Shown piece by piece: positions 35,492 through 43,781 of a DNA stretch of 64,000 nucleotides. Source of the DNA: Accumulibacter sp036625275 (GTDB taxonomy: Bacteria; Pseudomonadota; Gammaproteobacteria; Burkholderiales; Rhodocyclaceae). Within the stretch, counting starts at the first letter, position 1. Every line of letters begins with the position of its first letter. The DNA is taken from the NCBI RefSeq assembly GCF_036625275.1, contig NZ_JAZKUD010000010.1, positions 1 to 64,000 of the forward strand. The letters run 5' to 3'. The notes beneath the pieces were generated by a model, which was not told the DNA's origin, made no database searches, and worked only from the letters and a program-made list of their open reading frames with translations. A program made the position numbers and the translations under genes.

Positions 35492-37621
35492 ATGATTGAG
35501 GTCATATGGGGTTCGGCGAAGGAGAAGCCCAATTCGTCGAGATCGCTGGCGGAAGACCTGACTGCGATCACTACCGGGGACGGCTACTTGTACCTGGGCT
35601 ATCCGATCATCGGCACACCGACTGGTCCGATGAAACTGGATGCGCTATTGGTCTCCCCAACCTTCGGGCTCGTAGCGTTCGACTTGGTGGAGGGAACTGA
35701 CCTTGGTGATTTCGGCGCGCGTCAGGACGATATTGGCTCGATGCTTGAGGTTCGCCTAAAGCCGTATGCCGGTCTCAAGACTGGTCGATCTCTCAAGTTC
35801 GACATCAACGTTGTGACCTACGCCCCTGTAAAAGCGCACTTGCCCGATGCCGCGCCACCCTACTTCGTTGCCAACCGAACCGATATCGGCGCGAAGGTCG
35901 AAACGTTCCATTGGAACGCTGCTGCTGGGGTCTTCCAGAACCTCGTGGCCGCTGTTCAGGTCGTTACATCAATTCGTGCAGGAAAACAGAAGCGAGAGCC
36001 GAAGAAGGCAGATTCACGGGGCGCAAAGCTGAAGCGCGTAGAAGAGTCGATCGCCAACCTCGATCAGCATCAGTCGCAGGCAGTGATCGAAACGGTAGAA
36101 GGGGTACAACGTATCCGTGGTCTGGCCGGCTCAGGCAAGACGATCGTTCTCGCTTTGAAGGTCGCTTACCTGCACGCACAGAATCCATCATGGAGAATTG
36201 CCGTCACCTTCAACACGCGCTCGCTGAAGGAGCAGTTTCGTCGCCTAATCAATAACTTCACGATCGAACAGACTGGCACAGAGCCCGATTGGGAGTGCAT
36301 CGACATCATCAATGCCTGGGGTGGCCCCGGCGATGGGGAGCGCGATGGCGTTTATCACAGGTTTTGCCGAGTGAACGGAATACCTTTCCTTGACTTCGGA
36401 GCGGCCAAGAGTAAGTTCGCTAAAGGGAATGAGTTCGCAGGCGCGTGCTCTGAAGCTCTTGCAGTTGCCAAGCAACCAGAGCCGTTATACGACTTGATGC
36501 TGATCGACGAAGCCCAGGACTTACCCAGCGAGTTTCTGAGTCTTTGCTATCGCTCTCTCTCGTCCCCAGGGCGACTTGTCTATGCGTATGACGAATTACA
36601 GTCGCTCACAGGTTCTTCAGTTCTCCCACCCGAAGATCTGTTCGGCAACAGCCCTGATGGCTCGCCGCTGGTGCGGTTGAATCAGGATGAGAGCGGGCCT
36701 CGACAAGACATCATCTTGGAGAAGTGCTACCGAAATTCCCGCCCCCTGCTGACCACGGCGCACGCTCTCGGTTTCGGCATTTACAGGCAGCGCGGCCTGG
36801 TTCAAATCTTCGATCAAAACACCCTGTGGACCGATGTCGGCTACGTTGTCGAAGAGGGTGAGTTGGCCGGAGGTGAGCAAGTGACTCTGGCAAGAACACC
36901 AGACACCTCCCCGAAATTCCTTGAGGACCATTCGGGTCCTGACGACTTGATCCAGTTCCACAAGTTCGAGGGATCGGCGGACCAGACAGCTTGGCTTGTA
37001 CGGGCCATTCAGACCGATATCCGAGAGCAGGAGCTGCGGCCCGAGGACATTGTTGTCATTAATCCCAATCCGCTCACGACTCAGAAGGAGGTGGGGCCCG
37101 CTCGCCACCAGTTGTTTGCGAACGACATCAATAGCGAGCTGGCCGGCGTCAGCACATCAGCCGACATCTTCAGCAAAGCTGGATGCGTCACCTTCACAGG
37201 CATCTTTCGTGCTAAGGGAAACGAAGCCGGAATGGTCTACATCATGAACGCACAGGACTGCGCGTCCGGATGGGACAAGACGGCCACGGCGCTCAATCGC
37301 AACCGCCTTTTTACTGCAATTACCCGGTCAAAGGCATGGGTGCGCATCCTCGGCATTGGACCCAGCATGGACCTGCTGATGCAGGAGTGGAATACCCTCA
37401 AGCAGAACGAGTACAAGCTCCGCTTTCAGTACCCTACTGACGAAGAGAAGAAGCTACTGCGTGTGATCAACAAGGAGATGCAAGGCAGGGCGCAGGCACG
37501 GCGAAAAGCAGTGCGCGAACAGCGCGACCAACTGCTGCAGGCCGCTGAGATGGGCGAAGTCGATGTCGATCAGCTCATCCTCGAACTAAAGAACATAAAG
37601 CGCACCTCGGGGAAGAAATGA
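35492..37621 (+). CDS. SF1 (UvrD-like) DNA helicase with N-terminal nuclease-fold-like domain
   Basis: The 709-residue protein has Walker A RIRGLAGSGKTIVLAL near residue 212, Walker B LMLIDEAQDLPSEFL near 338, IILEKCYRNSRPL near 412, and the motif VI-like RLFTAITRSKAWVRILG near 608. These define a UvrD/Rep-type superfamily 1 helicase. The first 170 residues (KLDALLVSPTFGLVAFDLVEG) recall a NERD/PD-(D/E)xK strand order but lack a clear ExK, so nuclease activity is doubtful. The gene looks less GC-rich than its neighbours, suggesting transfer. It overlaps the next gene by 4 bp (ATGA). Confidence 0.85.
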   Translation: MIEVIWGSAKEKPNSSRSLAEDLTAITTGDGYLYLGYPIIGTPTGPMKLDALLVSPTFGLVAFDLVEGTDLGDFGARQDDIGSMLEVRLKPYAGLKTGRSLKFDINVVTYAPVKAHLPDAAPPYFVANRTDIGAKVETFHWNAAAGVFQNLVAAVQVVTSIRAGKQKREPKKADSRGAKLKRVEESIANLDQHQSQAVIETVEGVQRIRGLAGSGKTIVLALKVAYLHAQNPSWRIAVTFNTRSLKEQFRRLINNFTIEQTGTEPDWECIDIINAWGGPGDGERDGVYHRFCRVNGIPFLDFGAAKSKFAKGNEFAGACSEALAVAKQPEPLYDLMLIDEAQDLPSEFLSLCYRSLSSPGRLVYAYDELQSLTGSSVLPPEDLFGNSPDGSPLVRLNQDESGPRQDIILEKCYRNSRPLLTTAHALGFGIYRQRGLVQIFDQNTLWTDVGYVVEEGELAGGEQVTLARTPDTSPKFLEDHSGPDDLIQFHKFEGSADQTAWLVRAIQTDIREQELRPEDIVVINPNPLTTQKEVGPARHQLFANDINSELAGVSTSADIFSKAGCVTFTGIFRAKGNEAGMVYIMNAQDCASGWDKTATALNRNRLFTAITRSKAWVRILGIGPSMDLLMQEWNTLKQNEYKLRFQYPTDEEKKLLRVINKEMQGRAQARRKAVREQRDQLLQAAEMGEVDVDQLILELKNIKRTSGKK

Positions 37622-38280
37622 GCCCTGACAGCGTGCGACGGCAGATCGCTGACCTGACCAGTCGCCTACTTATCGCCAGCATCTCAGTAAAGCAGTTCCA
37701 ACCGACGATCCGGACCGTTGAAGGCGGCGCTATCGAAATTGGGGGAAGGCAGCGCACGACAATAGCGATGCGAGACATTCCATACGAGGACATCTATCGC
37801 GAGTTGGACTCACACGACGCGTACCACGTGAAATTGGTTGATGGTGGCTTACTTCTCTTTCAATATTCCTTTCGGCCGGATCGATCTCTGGCCCAGCATC
37901 GGCTCGCGTATTTCCCAAGCCCCGTTCTTCCGACGGTCGAGGAAGCCCCGGCGCTCTACGAACAGGATGAGATGTACGGGGATATAACCGCGCGGCGCCT
38001 AGTGCGGTTTCCAGTTCGGTTTGACTACGCGCCAGATCAGAAAGTTGACGTTCTTCATCCGGCATCGCATATGACGCTGGGTCAGTACGAAAGCTGCAGA
38101 ATCCCTGTGGCCGGTCCACTCGGTCCAAGTTCGTTCGGGATGTTCATCATCCGCAATTTCTACTTTCGGGCCTATAAAAAATACAAGAACAACTTTGACC
38201 GGCGGCCTGTACAGATTGATCGCATAGTCACTATTTCCGCAAATGAGCAGCGAGTAACCCACATCGTTCATGGGCTGTGA
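37618..38280 (+). CDS. DUF2290-type protein of unknown function, paired with helicase
   Basis: The 220-residue protein contains LLLFQYSFRPDRSLAQHRLAYF, VRFPVRFDYAPDQ, VLHPASHMTLGQYESCRIPV and FGMFIIRNFYFRAYK. This spacing of His, Cys-Arg and aromatic blocks fits my recollection of the DUF2290 family, which has no known activity. Its ATG overlaps the helicase stop, so both are made together. The conserved H-P-x-S-H and R-x-D blocks look like a possible active site. Function in phage defence is inferred only from company with a helicase in an island. Confidence 0.7.
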   Translation: MSPDSVRRQIADLTSRLLIASISVKQFQPTIRTVEGGAIEIGGRQRTTIAMRDIPYEDIYRELDSHDAYHVKLVDGGLLLFQYSFRPDRSLAQHRLAYFPSPVLPTVEEAPALYEQDEMYGDITARRLVRFPVRFDYAPDQKVDVLHPASHMTLGQYESCRIPVAGPLGPSSFGMFIIRNFYFRAYKKYKNNFDRRPVQIDRIVTISANEQRVTHIVHGL

Positions 38281-38991
38281 GGGCGGCAATTCGAGGTGCA
38301 ACTCGCGCTCGAGGCGCCTGTCCTTAAGGATCGCGTTGGCCGACCAGGAGGCATCCGGCTGAATTTCTTGACCGGCGGCTTTCTGTTCCGTAAACGGCCA
38401 GCGCACTTCTACTTGCCATTAGTCAGCGACGGGTCGGTGGCTGCCGGTGGCCTAAAAAATCTGAACGACTGCTTCCAGTCTGATCCGGCCGTTGATGCTC
38501 GGCCTCGGCGGTTTCCCATCGAGCTGGCCGCTCCGGGACCAGAAGCGGCCACTGAGTTTTCGTGGCTTGCTGTCGGCAACCGACCCACAGCGGTCATCGA
38601 GCCTTGGGAGCGTCGGATGACCCGTCCTGCGCCCTCAGCGGACATTCGCTTCGCAAGTGAACAGAACAATCGTCCTCGTCTCCAAAAGATGGCATCACCA
38701 CCCCCCCGATGCCCGCCCGTGCGCCCTCGCTCTGGGAGATGCAGGGCGCCACCGTGGGCGAGGACGATCCCCAGGCTCAATCGGCGCCTGGTAGGTACTG
38801 GATGGAAGTAGCCATGCGCAAAGGTCCAGACTGAAGCAAGACGAGTTGACATCGCCCGTCGTGGGATTCGGATGACTTTTCAGGGGCTCATGGGACTCAA
38901 TTAGAGATTGACGCCCCTTGACGGAGGCTCATATACTTTCCATGGCGCCGTTGGATTTCCTATCCTTAATAGCCGACTACGGAGATAAGTC
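38281..38991. other. Accessory-island spacer without a supported gene
   Basis: The 711-bp stretch has overlapping open frames on both strands but none with a ribosome site and family match. A 41-codon frame at 38708-38833 (starts MPARAPSLWEMQGATVGED) may be the tail of a lost gene. The right arm of the inverted repeat lies within this stretch. Immediately before the next gene is ACGGAGATAAGTC, a clear ribosome site. Confidence 0.4.
38431..38494 (+). repeat. Inverted repeat, right arm, flanking the helicase/DUF2290 cassette
   Basis: It begins GGGTCGGTGGCTGCCGGTGG and ends CCGGCCGTTG, matching the left arm at 35099-35161 in inverted orientation. The adjoining bases (CTGTCGGCAACCGACCCACA at about 38571) resemble interspersed extragenic repeats common in environmental Proteobacteria. 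Confidence 0.85.
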
Positions 38992-40254
38992 ATGCTGCGG
39001 CAAGCAGTCTTACGTTCAGCCGGGCGCGATCCTGCTATGCTGGGGAAATTCCTCGTGCCATCAGACGGGCGGCGCGCGGACTTCGCCGCGCCGTTGCTGC
39101 GCCGGACGGCCTGTGCCTGTGGCGGCAGCTGCCCCCGCTGTGCCGGTCGCTTACCGCCAGGCCTGCCGCTGAGCCAGCCTGGGGATGCACTGGAGCGCGA
39201 AGCCGATCGAATGGCGGAGCGCGTCCTGCGCCGCGCCGTTCCGGACGCGACGAGTGCGACGACTACAACGAACGCGGCGACACCGGCGCTGCCTGGGCCG
39301 GCTGCTGCTGAAGCTGTCGGGGAAGTTCTACGCTCGCCCGGCACTCCGCTGGACGGTGAGCTGCGAGCCTGGATGGAGCCGCGCTTTGGCCACGACCTGG
39401 CCGCGGTGCGGGTGCACACGGATGCGGTCGCCGCGCGCTCGGCACGCGCCGTCAACGCGCTGGCGTACACTGCGGGAGAGCACCTGGTGTTCGCCGACGG
39501 TCAGTATCGCCCGGCCACTGACTCGGGGCGCGCCTTGCTCGCGCACGAGCTGGCGCACGTGGTTCAGGGCCGCGCGGCGGGTTTGCCGCGCCTGCTGCGC
39601 AGCGTTGCCAGTTGGTCGAATTGCCCGGATGGGGTCAACAGCGCTCCGGACGACGCACGCTTGGCGCTGGCCACGGTCGATTCCCGAGCCGCCGAGATCG
39701 CCGCCAACGCCGCCGCGCTGCTCGGCGCGCAGCCGCCGGCGGCAGAGACGCTGGCCGCCTTCGAAGCGCGCTTTGGGCTACCGCCCGAAGTGCGCGGCGG
39801 TTTCCTGAACCGGCTCACCGGCCGCGTGCGGCCCGACCATGACACCGCGCTCGGCGAAGAGCTACGAATTCTTGCTCGCCGTTATTCGCTGGTCGCGGGA
39901 CTGCTGGCGCAGCCGATCCAGTACGTCTGCGCCGGTGACCCGGCTTCGATAGCCCGCGCCCGCGTGCCCAACTGCGAGGCGTTCGCCTGGTCGCGTCGTG
40001 GCAGCGGCAGGATGGTTCTTTGCCCCGGTTTCTGGGATGAAATCGCCGACGACGACAGTCGCTCGGCCGTCGTCCTGCACGAGTCGGTGCACATCCTTTG
40101 GGGCCGCAACAATCCCCCCGAGCGCGGCGAAATCCGCGACCGGACGGCGTCGGGTCCGGGCGGTGCCTACGTGAACGCTCACTGCTACGACGAACTCGCG
40201 GCTGCGTTGATGGGCACAGGCACTCCGCGGGTGCGTTGCACGCCGCCGGCTTGA
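38992..40254 (+). CDS. DUF4157 protein with second C-terminal metallopeptidase (M35-like) domain
   Basis: The 420 residues start with a Cys-rich segment (CACGGSCPRCAG). Then come GDALEREADRMAERVL and FGHDLAAVRVHTDAVAARSA, and the zinc motif LLAHELAHVVQ at about residue 185. That order is the DUF4157 core found in extracellular contractile-injection and other secreted toxin-like proteins. A second motif VVLHESVHILW (His 363/367) followed by AYVNAHCYDELAAAL resembles the lysine-specific/deuterolysin M35 peptidases, with Asp as third ligand. No signal peptide is visible. Target unknown; a toxin or effector role is inferred. The start follows GGAG. Confidence 0.8.
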   Translation: MLRQAVLRSAGRDPAMLGKFLVPSDGRRADFAAPLLRRTACACGGSCPRCAGRLPPGLPLSQPGDALEREADRMAERVLRRAVPDATSATTTTNAATPALPGPAAAEAVGEVLRSPGTPLDGELRAWMEPRFGHDLAAVRVHTDAVAARSARAVNALAYTAGEHLVFADGQYRPATDSGRALLAHELAHVVQGRAAGLPRLLRSVASWSNCPDGVNSAPDDARLALATVDSRAAEIAANAAALLGAQPPAAETLAAFEARFGLPPEVRGGFLNRLTGRVRPDHDTALGEELRILARRYSLVAGLLAQPIQYVCAGDPASIARARVPNCEAFAWSRRGSGRMVLCPGFWDEIADDDSRSAVVLHESVHILWGRNNPPERGEIRDRTASGPGGAYVNAHCYDELAAALMGTGTPRVRCTPPA

Positions 40255-40265
40255 TTTGTGTCACC

Positions 40266-40813
40266 TCACTCGATTTCGCCGGACCCTATTGGCAGCCCGG
40301 CCACGAGCGCGTCTTGATAGTTGCAGACATGGTAGAAATCGACGAGAAAGTGGCCTTGGAGTCCGAAGTGCTCACTCACCTGATCGGCAATCCAGGAGGC
40401 GCCGTCACCGACCGCATGGACCTTGGTGTTCCGCCCCAGTCCGGCCTGAACCGCCCTGCGCAACAGCGTCTCTCCGACCTGATCGGGCGGGCCCACGGTG
40501 GCGCCGAACACCGGGGTGACCGAGCCCGGCGCATGGACCAGACTCAAGCGCGCTTCCTTCCAGCCCACCTGGCGCGTCTTGCGGCGGTCCGCTTTCGCGT
40601 TCTGGTTGGTCGTGCAAAGGCCGCGGCGTCTGTCCCGCTGGTAACACCCGGCGGATGGTCGAAACCGCCGCCCATCTGGCCGACCACGTTGTTCCACCGT
40701 TGCCGGTCCGCCAGTGGGTGCTGTCGGTTCCCAAGCGGCTGCGTGATCACCTCGAACATGATCCCGCGATCGAGACGCTGGCGCTGCGCATTTTCCTGAG
40801 CGTCGTGGAACAA
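40266..40813 (-). pseudogene. ISKra4-type transposase remnant
   Basis: The minus strand encodes VGWKEARLSLVHAPGSVTPV, TKVHAVGDGASWIADQVSEH and GHFLVDFYHVCNY, a clear match to the ISKra4-type DDE transposase core. The frame then jumps to a C-terminal GLPIGSGEIE, implying an internal deletion. The N-terminal part lies in a different frame (FEVITQPLGNRQHPLADRQR). No terminal repeats were found. It marks past transposition at the right end of the island. Confidence 0.78.
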
Positions 40814-40842
40814 GCTCCGCTCCTGCCTTGAAAGGGATGCCT

Positions 40843-41959
40843 CTCAGATCACCTTCTGCGCGCGCAAGCCGGCGATCTCGTCGGCGCCAAAACCGCTCTC
40901 GCGCAGAATCTCCTCACTGTGCTCGCCGGCACCCGGTGGCGGCAGACGGGCTTCAAAAGGCAGTTCGCTGATCTTGAAGGGCGGTGCGAACTGCCTGACG
41001 CCGGCGACTTCGACGATCATTCCGCGCGCCTGCAACTGTTCGTTCTGCAGGCTCTCCTCGAAACGCAGCACCGGTGTGACGCAGCAATCGACGCGCTCGA
41101 ACAGCGTTGTCCATTCGGCGAAGCTGCGCTTTGCGAAAGCGGCTTCGAGTTCGTGGCGGATGCGCTGGCCTTCGGCGCCGGTCGCAAACGCAAAAGGTTT
41201 GAGGTCCGGGCGGTCGATGGCCGTGCACAGCATCTGCCAGAACTTCGGTTCCATCGCACTGACCGCCAAATGGCGGCCATCGCTGGTCGCGTAGACGCCG
41301 TAGCTGGGCATGCCGCCGGAGAGCACGTCCTCGCCGCGGGGCAGCGCCTGGCCGAGCCCGAGTACGGCCAGCAAGGGAAAGATCGTGTGCGCGAAAACCG
41401 CGTCGGTCATCGCCACATCGACGTAGCGGCCGCAGCCACTGCCGCGGGCATCATGAACGGCCGCGAGGACGCCGACCAGCGCACTCAGGGAGCCGCCGAG
41501 CAGGTCGCCGATCTGGAAGTTCGGTATTGCAGGGGCGCCGCCGGCGACGCCGATCTGGTCGAGCAGACCGCAATAGCCGAGGTAGTTGAGATCGTGGCCG
41601 GCACGGTCACGATACGGCCCGTCCTGCCCATAGCCGGTGATCGCGCAGTACACGATGCGCGGGTTGATCGCACACACCGCCTGGTAGCCGATCCCGAGCT
41701 TGTCTACCACGCCGGGGCGAAAGCCTTCGAGGATGACATCGGCGGCGGCTGCGAGGCGCAGGAATGCCGCGACACCGGTAGCCTGCTTGAGGTCGAGGGT
41801 GAGGCTGCGCTTGTTGCGGTTCACAAGCTGAAAGTAGCTGATGTCGCCGTGCACCGCACCGGCGCTGCGCGCGTAGTCACCGGCGCCGGTATCTTCGATC
41901 TTGATCACGTCGGCGCCGAGGTCGGCGAGGTGCATGCTGGCCAGAGGCCCCGGCAAGAG
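40843..41959 (-). repeat. Long direct repeat, copy B (CoA-transferase gene)
   Basis: This is the counterpart of 33941-35057 in the same orientation. Differences are scattered single bases, such as GCGCCAAAACC against GCACTGAAACC near the 3' end. Here the homology continues naturally into the intact 5' end of the gene, so this copy is likely the original. Confidence 0.9.
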
Positions 41960-42007
41960 TCGTGTCAGGTCGAGTACGCGCAGGCCGGCGAGAGGGAGAG
42001 AACGCAT
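40844..42007 (-). CDS. Alpha-methylacyl-CoA racemase-like CoA-transferase (CaiB/BaiF family), intact copy
   Basis: The 387-residue family III protein starts LPLAGLRVLDLTRLLPGPLA and LADLGADVIKIEDTGAGDYA, the CoA-binding signature of the racemase branch. His in GHDLNYLGYCG, Asp in IGDLLGGSL and Glu in SAMEPKFW correspond to the catalytic trio of alpha-methylacyl-CoA racemases, which epimerise branched acyl-CoAs. The ATG giving MRSLPLAG fits family starts better than the upstream ATG at 42061. It is divergent from the amino-acid transporter genes. Confidence 0.88.
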   Translation of the reverse strand: MRSLPLAGLRVLDLTRLLPGPLASMHLADLGADVIKIEDTGAGDYARSAGAVHGDISYFQLVNRNKRSLTLDLKQATGVAAFLRLAAAADVILEGFRPGVVDKLGIGYQAVCAINPRIVYCAITGYGQDGPYRDRAGHDLNYLGYCGLLDQIGVAGGAPAIPNFQIGDLLGGSLSALVGVLAAVHDARGSGCGRYVDVAMTDAVFAHTIFPLLAVLGLGQALPRGEDVLSGGMPSYGVYATSDGRHLAVSAMEPKFWQMLCTAIDRPDLKPFAFATGAEGQRIRHELEAAFAKRSFAEWTTLFERVDCCVTPVLRFEESLQNEQLQARGMIVEVAGVRQFAPPFKISELPFEARLPPPGAGEHSEEILRESGFGADEIAGLRAQKVI

Positions 42008-42183
42008 GGGAATGGGCTTTCGGGAAAGTGTTTTACTGGGAAAAAGGCTTGAAGGGCCCATTTTCCGGGATAATCGCGGCCTGTTCGATATTTGTACTCG
42101 CCACGCTCAAAAAAAGTCGGTCGGCTGCCGGGACAACAGGCGATTGCGTGTTTCTTCATGTCCATTCAATCAGGGTAAAACGG

Positions 42184-42975
42184 ATGAAAATTTCATTACT
42201 GCTCGGCGCGCTGGCTACCAGCGTCCTGCTCATCGGTTGTGGCAAGCAGGAGGCGCCGAAGTCGCAGGCGGCAGCCCAGCCGGTTGCGGTCACCAGAATC
42301 GTCGTCGGCCTCGACGACAACTTCCCGCCGATGGGTTTCCGCGACAAGGAGAACAAGCTGGTCGGTTTCGACATCGACCTCGCGCGTGAAGCCGCTAAAC
42401 GCCTCGGCGCCGAGGTCGAGTTCAAGCCGATCGACTGGAACGCCAAGGAGGCCGAACTTAACGGCAAACGCGTCGACGCCCTCTGGAACGGTCTGACGAT
42501 CACCGAGCAACGCAAGGAAAAGATCGCCTTTACCACGCCTTACCTGGAAAACCGGCAGATCGTCGTGGTCACGGCCAAGTCGCCGGTCAAGAACAAGGCT
42601 GACCTGGCCGGCAAGGTCGTTGGACTGCAGGAAGGCAGCAGCGCGGTCGAAGCGGTCGAGAAGGATGGCGTCGCCAAATCGATCAAGGAAGTCAGGAAGT
42701 ACGGCGACAACGTCACGGCGCTGATGGACCTGTCGACCGGTCGCCTCGACGCACTGGTCGTGGACGAAGTCGTCGGCCGCTACTACCTGGCCAAGAAACC
42801 CGGCGAATACCTCGTTCTCGAAGACCATTTCGGCACCGAGGAGTATGGCGTCGGTGTCCGCAAGGACGATACCGAGTTGCTCGGCAAACTGCAAAAGACC
42901 ATGGACGAAATGAAGAAGGACGGTGCCGCGGCCCGCATTTCCAGCGAGTGGTTTGGCAAGAACATCGTCAAGTAA
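42184..42975 (+). CDS. Polar amino-acid ABC transporter substrate-binding lipoprotein
   Basis: The 263 residues begin with a lipoprotein signal (MKISLLLGALATSVLLIGC, lipobox LIGC). The type-3 periplasmic binding fold follows (RIVVGLDDNFPPMGFRDKEN, LVGFDIDLAREAAKRLG, WNGLTITEQRKEKIAFTTPY). The conserved Arg and Asp (SAVEA...DALVVDEVVGRYYL) bind the alpha-amino and carboxyl groups of amino acids. It precedes the matching permease and ATPase. The longer upstream open frame overlaps the divergent CoA-transferase gene and lacks a signal. Confidence 0.92.
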   Translation: MKISLLLGALATSVLLIGCGKQEAPKSQAAAQPVAVTRIVVGLDDNFPPMGFRDKENKLVGFDIDLAREAAKRLGAEVEFKPIDWNAKEAELNGKRVDALWNGLTITEQRKEKIAFTTPYLENRQIVVVTAKSPVKNKADLAGKVVGLQEGSSAVEAVEKDGVAKSIKEVRKYGDNVTALMDLSTGRLDALVVDEVVGRYYLAKKPGEYLVLEDHFGTEEYGVGVRKDDTELLGKLQKTMDEMKKDGAAARISSEWFGKNIVK

Positions 42976-42978
42976 ATT

Positions 42979-43019
42979 CTGTTTCTTGCCGATCGGCAGG
43001 CATGCCCGGCAAGAAACAG
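42979..43019. repeat. Intercistronic hairpin between binding protein and permease
   Basis: The perfect 13-bp arms CTGTTTCTTGCCG and CGGCAAGAAACAG flank a 15-base spacer, 4 bp after the stop. No T-run follows on the plus strand. Stems in this position often protect upstream mRNA or attenuate, giving more binding protein than membrane parts. Confidence 0.8.
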
Positions 43020-43127
43020 AAGGGGATGCTCGCGCTGCCTCTGACGCGGCCAGAGATTCTGCGCAAGCGGCGTTTCGCTGCTGCTTGCCGGCAAGCGCTG
43101 TGCCTTCCGGCTGACTAAGCTGACCCC

Positions 43128-43781
43128 ATGGACTACATCCTCCAGATTCTCGGCCCGCTGCTCGCGGGAACGGCGGTGACGCTGCAGGTCTTCCTGCTGA
43201 CCTTGCTGCTCTCGGTGCCGCTCGGGCTCGTCCTGGCGCTGCTGCGCGTCTCGCACTTGCGCGTTGCGAGCGGCATCGTCAACGGCTACATCTGGCTGAT
43301 GCGTGGCACGCCGCTGATGCTGCAGATGCTTTTCATCTATTTCGCCTTGCCCTTCGTGCCGGTGATCGGCGTTCGGCTGCCCGATTTTCCGGCGGCGATC
43401 GTCGCTTTCGTCCTCAATTACGCCGCTTATTTTGCTGAAATCTTTCGCGCCGGCATCCAGTCGATCGAGCGTGGGCAATACGAGGCGGCCAGGGTGCTCG
43501 GCCTCACCTACGGTCAGACCATGCGCCGCATCGTCCTGCCGCAGGTCGTCAAACGCATCCTGCCGCCGATGAGCAACGAGACCATCACCCTGGTCAAGGA
43601 CACCTCGCTGATCTACGTCCTGGCGATGAACGACCTCTTGCGCGCCGCGCGGGGGATCGTCCAGCGCGATTTCACGACCATGCCCTTCGTCGTCGCCGCT
43701 GCTTTCTACCTGCTGATGACGCTGCTCCTGACCTGGGGATTCCACTACCTGGAGAAGCGACATGCCGTCTACGACGAATGA
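43128..43781 (+). CDS. Polar amino-acid ABC transporter permease
   Basis: The 217-residue HisM/GlnP-type permease has five helices (LLAGTAVTLQVFLLTLLLSVPLG, LMLQMLFIYFALPF and so on). The EAA loop AARVLGLTYGQTMRRIVLPQVVKRILPP docks to the ATPase, and YIWLMRGTPLMLQM is the family signature. Its 3' end overlaps the ATPase gene by 20 bp. Confidence 0.94.
   Translation: MDYILQILGPLLAGTAVTLQVFLLTLLLSVPLGLVLALLRVSHLRVASGIVNGYIWLMRGTPLMLQMLFIYFALPFVPVIGVRLPDFPAAIVAFVLNYAAYFAEIFRAGIQSIERGQYEAARVLGLTYGQTMRRIVLPQVVKRILPPMSNETITLVKDTSLIYVLAMNDLLRAARGIVQRDFTTMPFVVAAAFYLLMTLLLTWGFHYLEKRHAVYDE

Noticed and set aside
40919..42052. 377-codon plus-strand frame opposite the CoA-transferase gene (also over the other copy at 33630-35042)
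   Set aside because: It appears in both copies only because the sequence is duplicated. The minus-strand protein carries all family and catalytic motifs.
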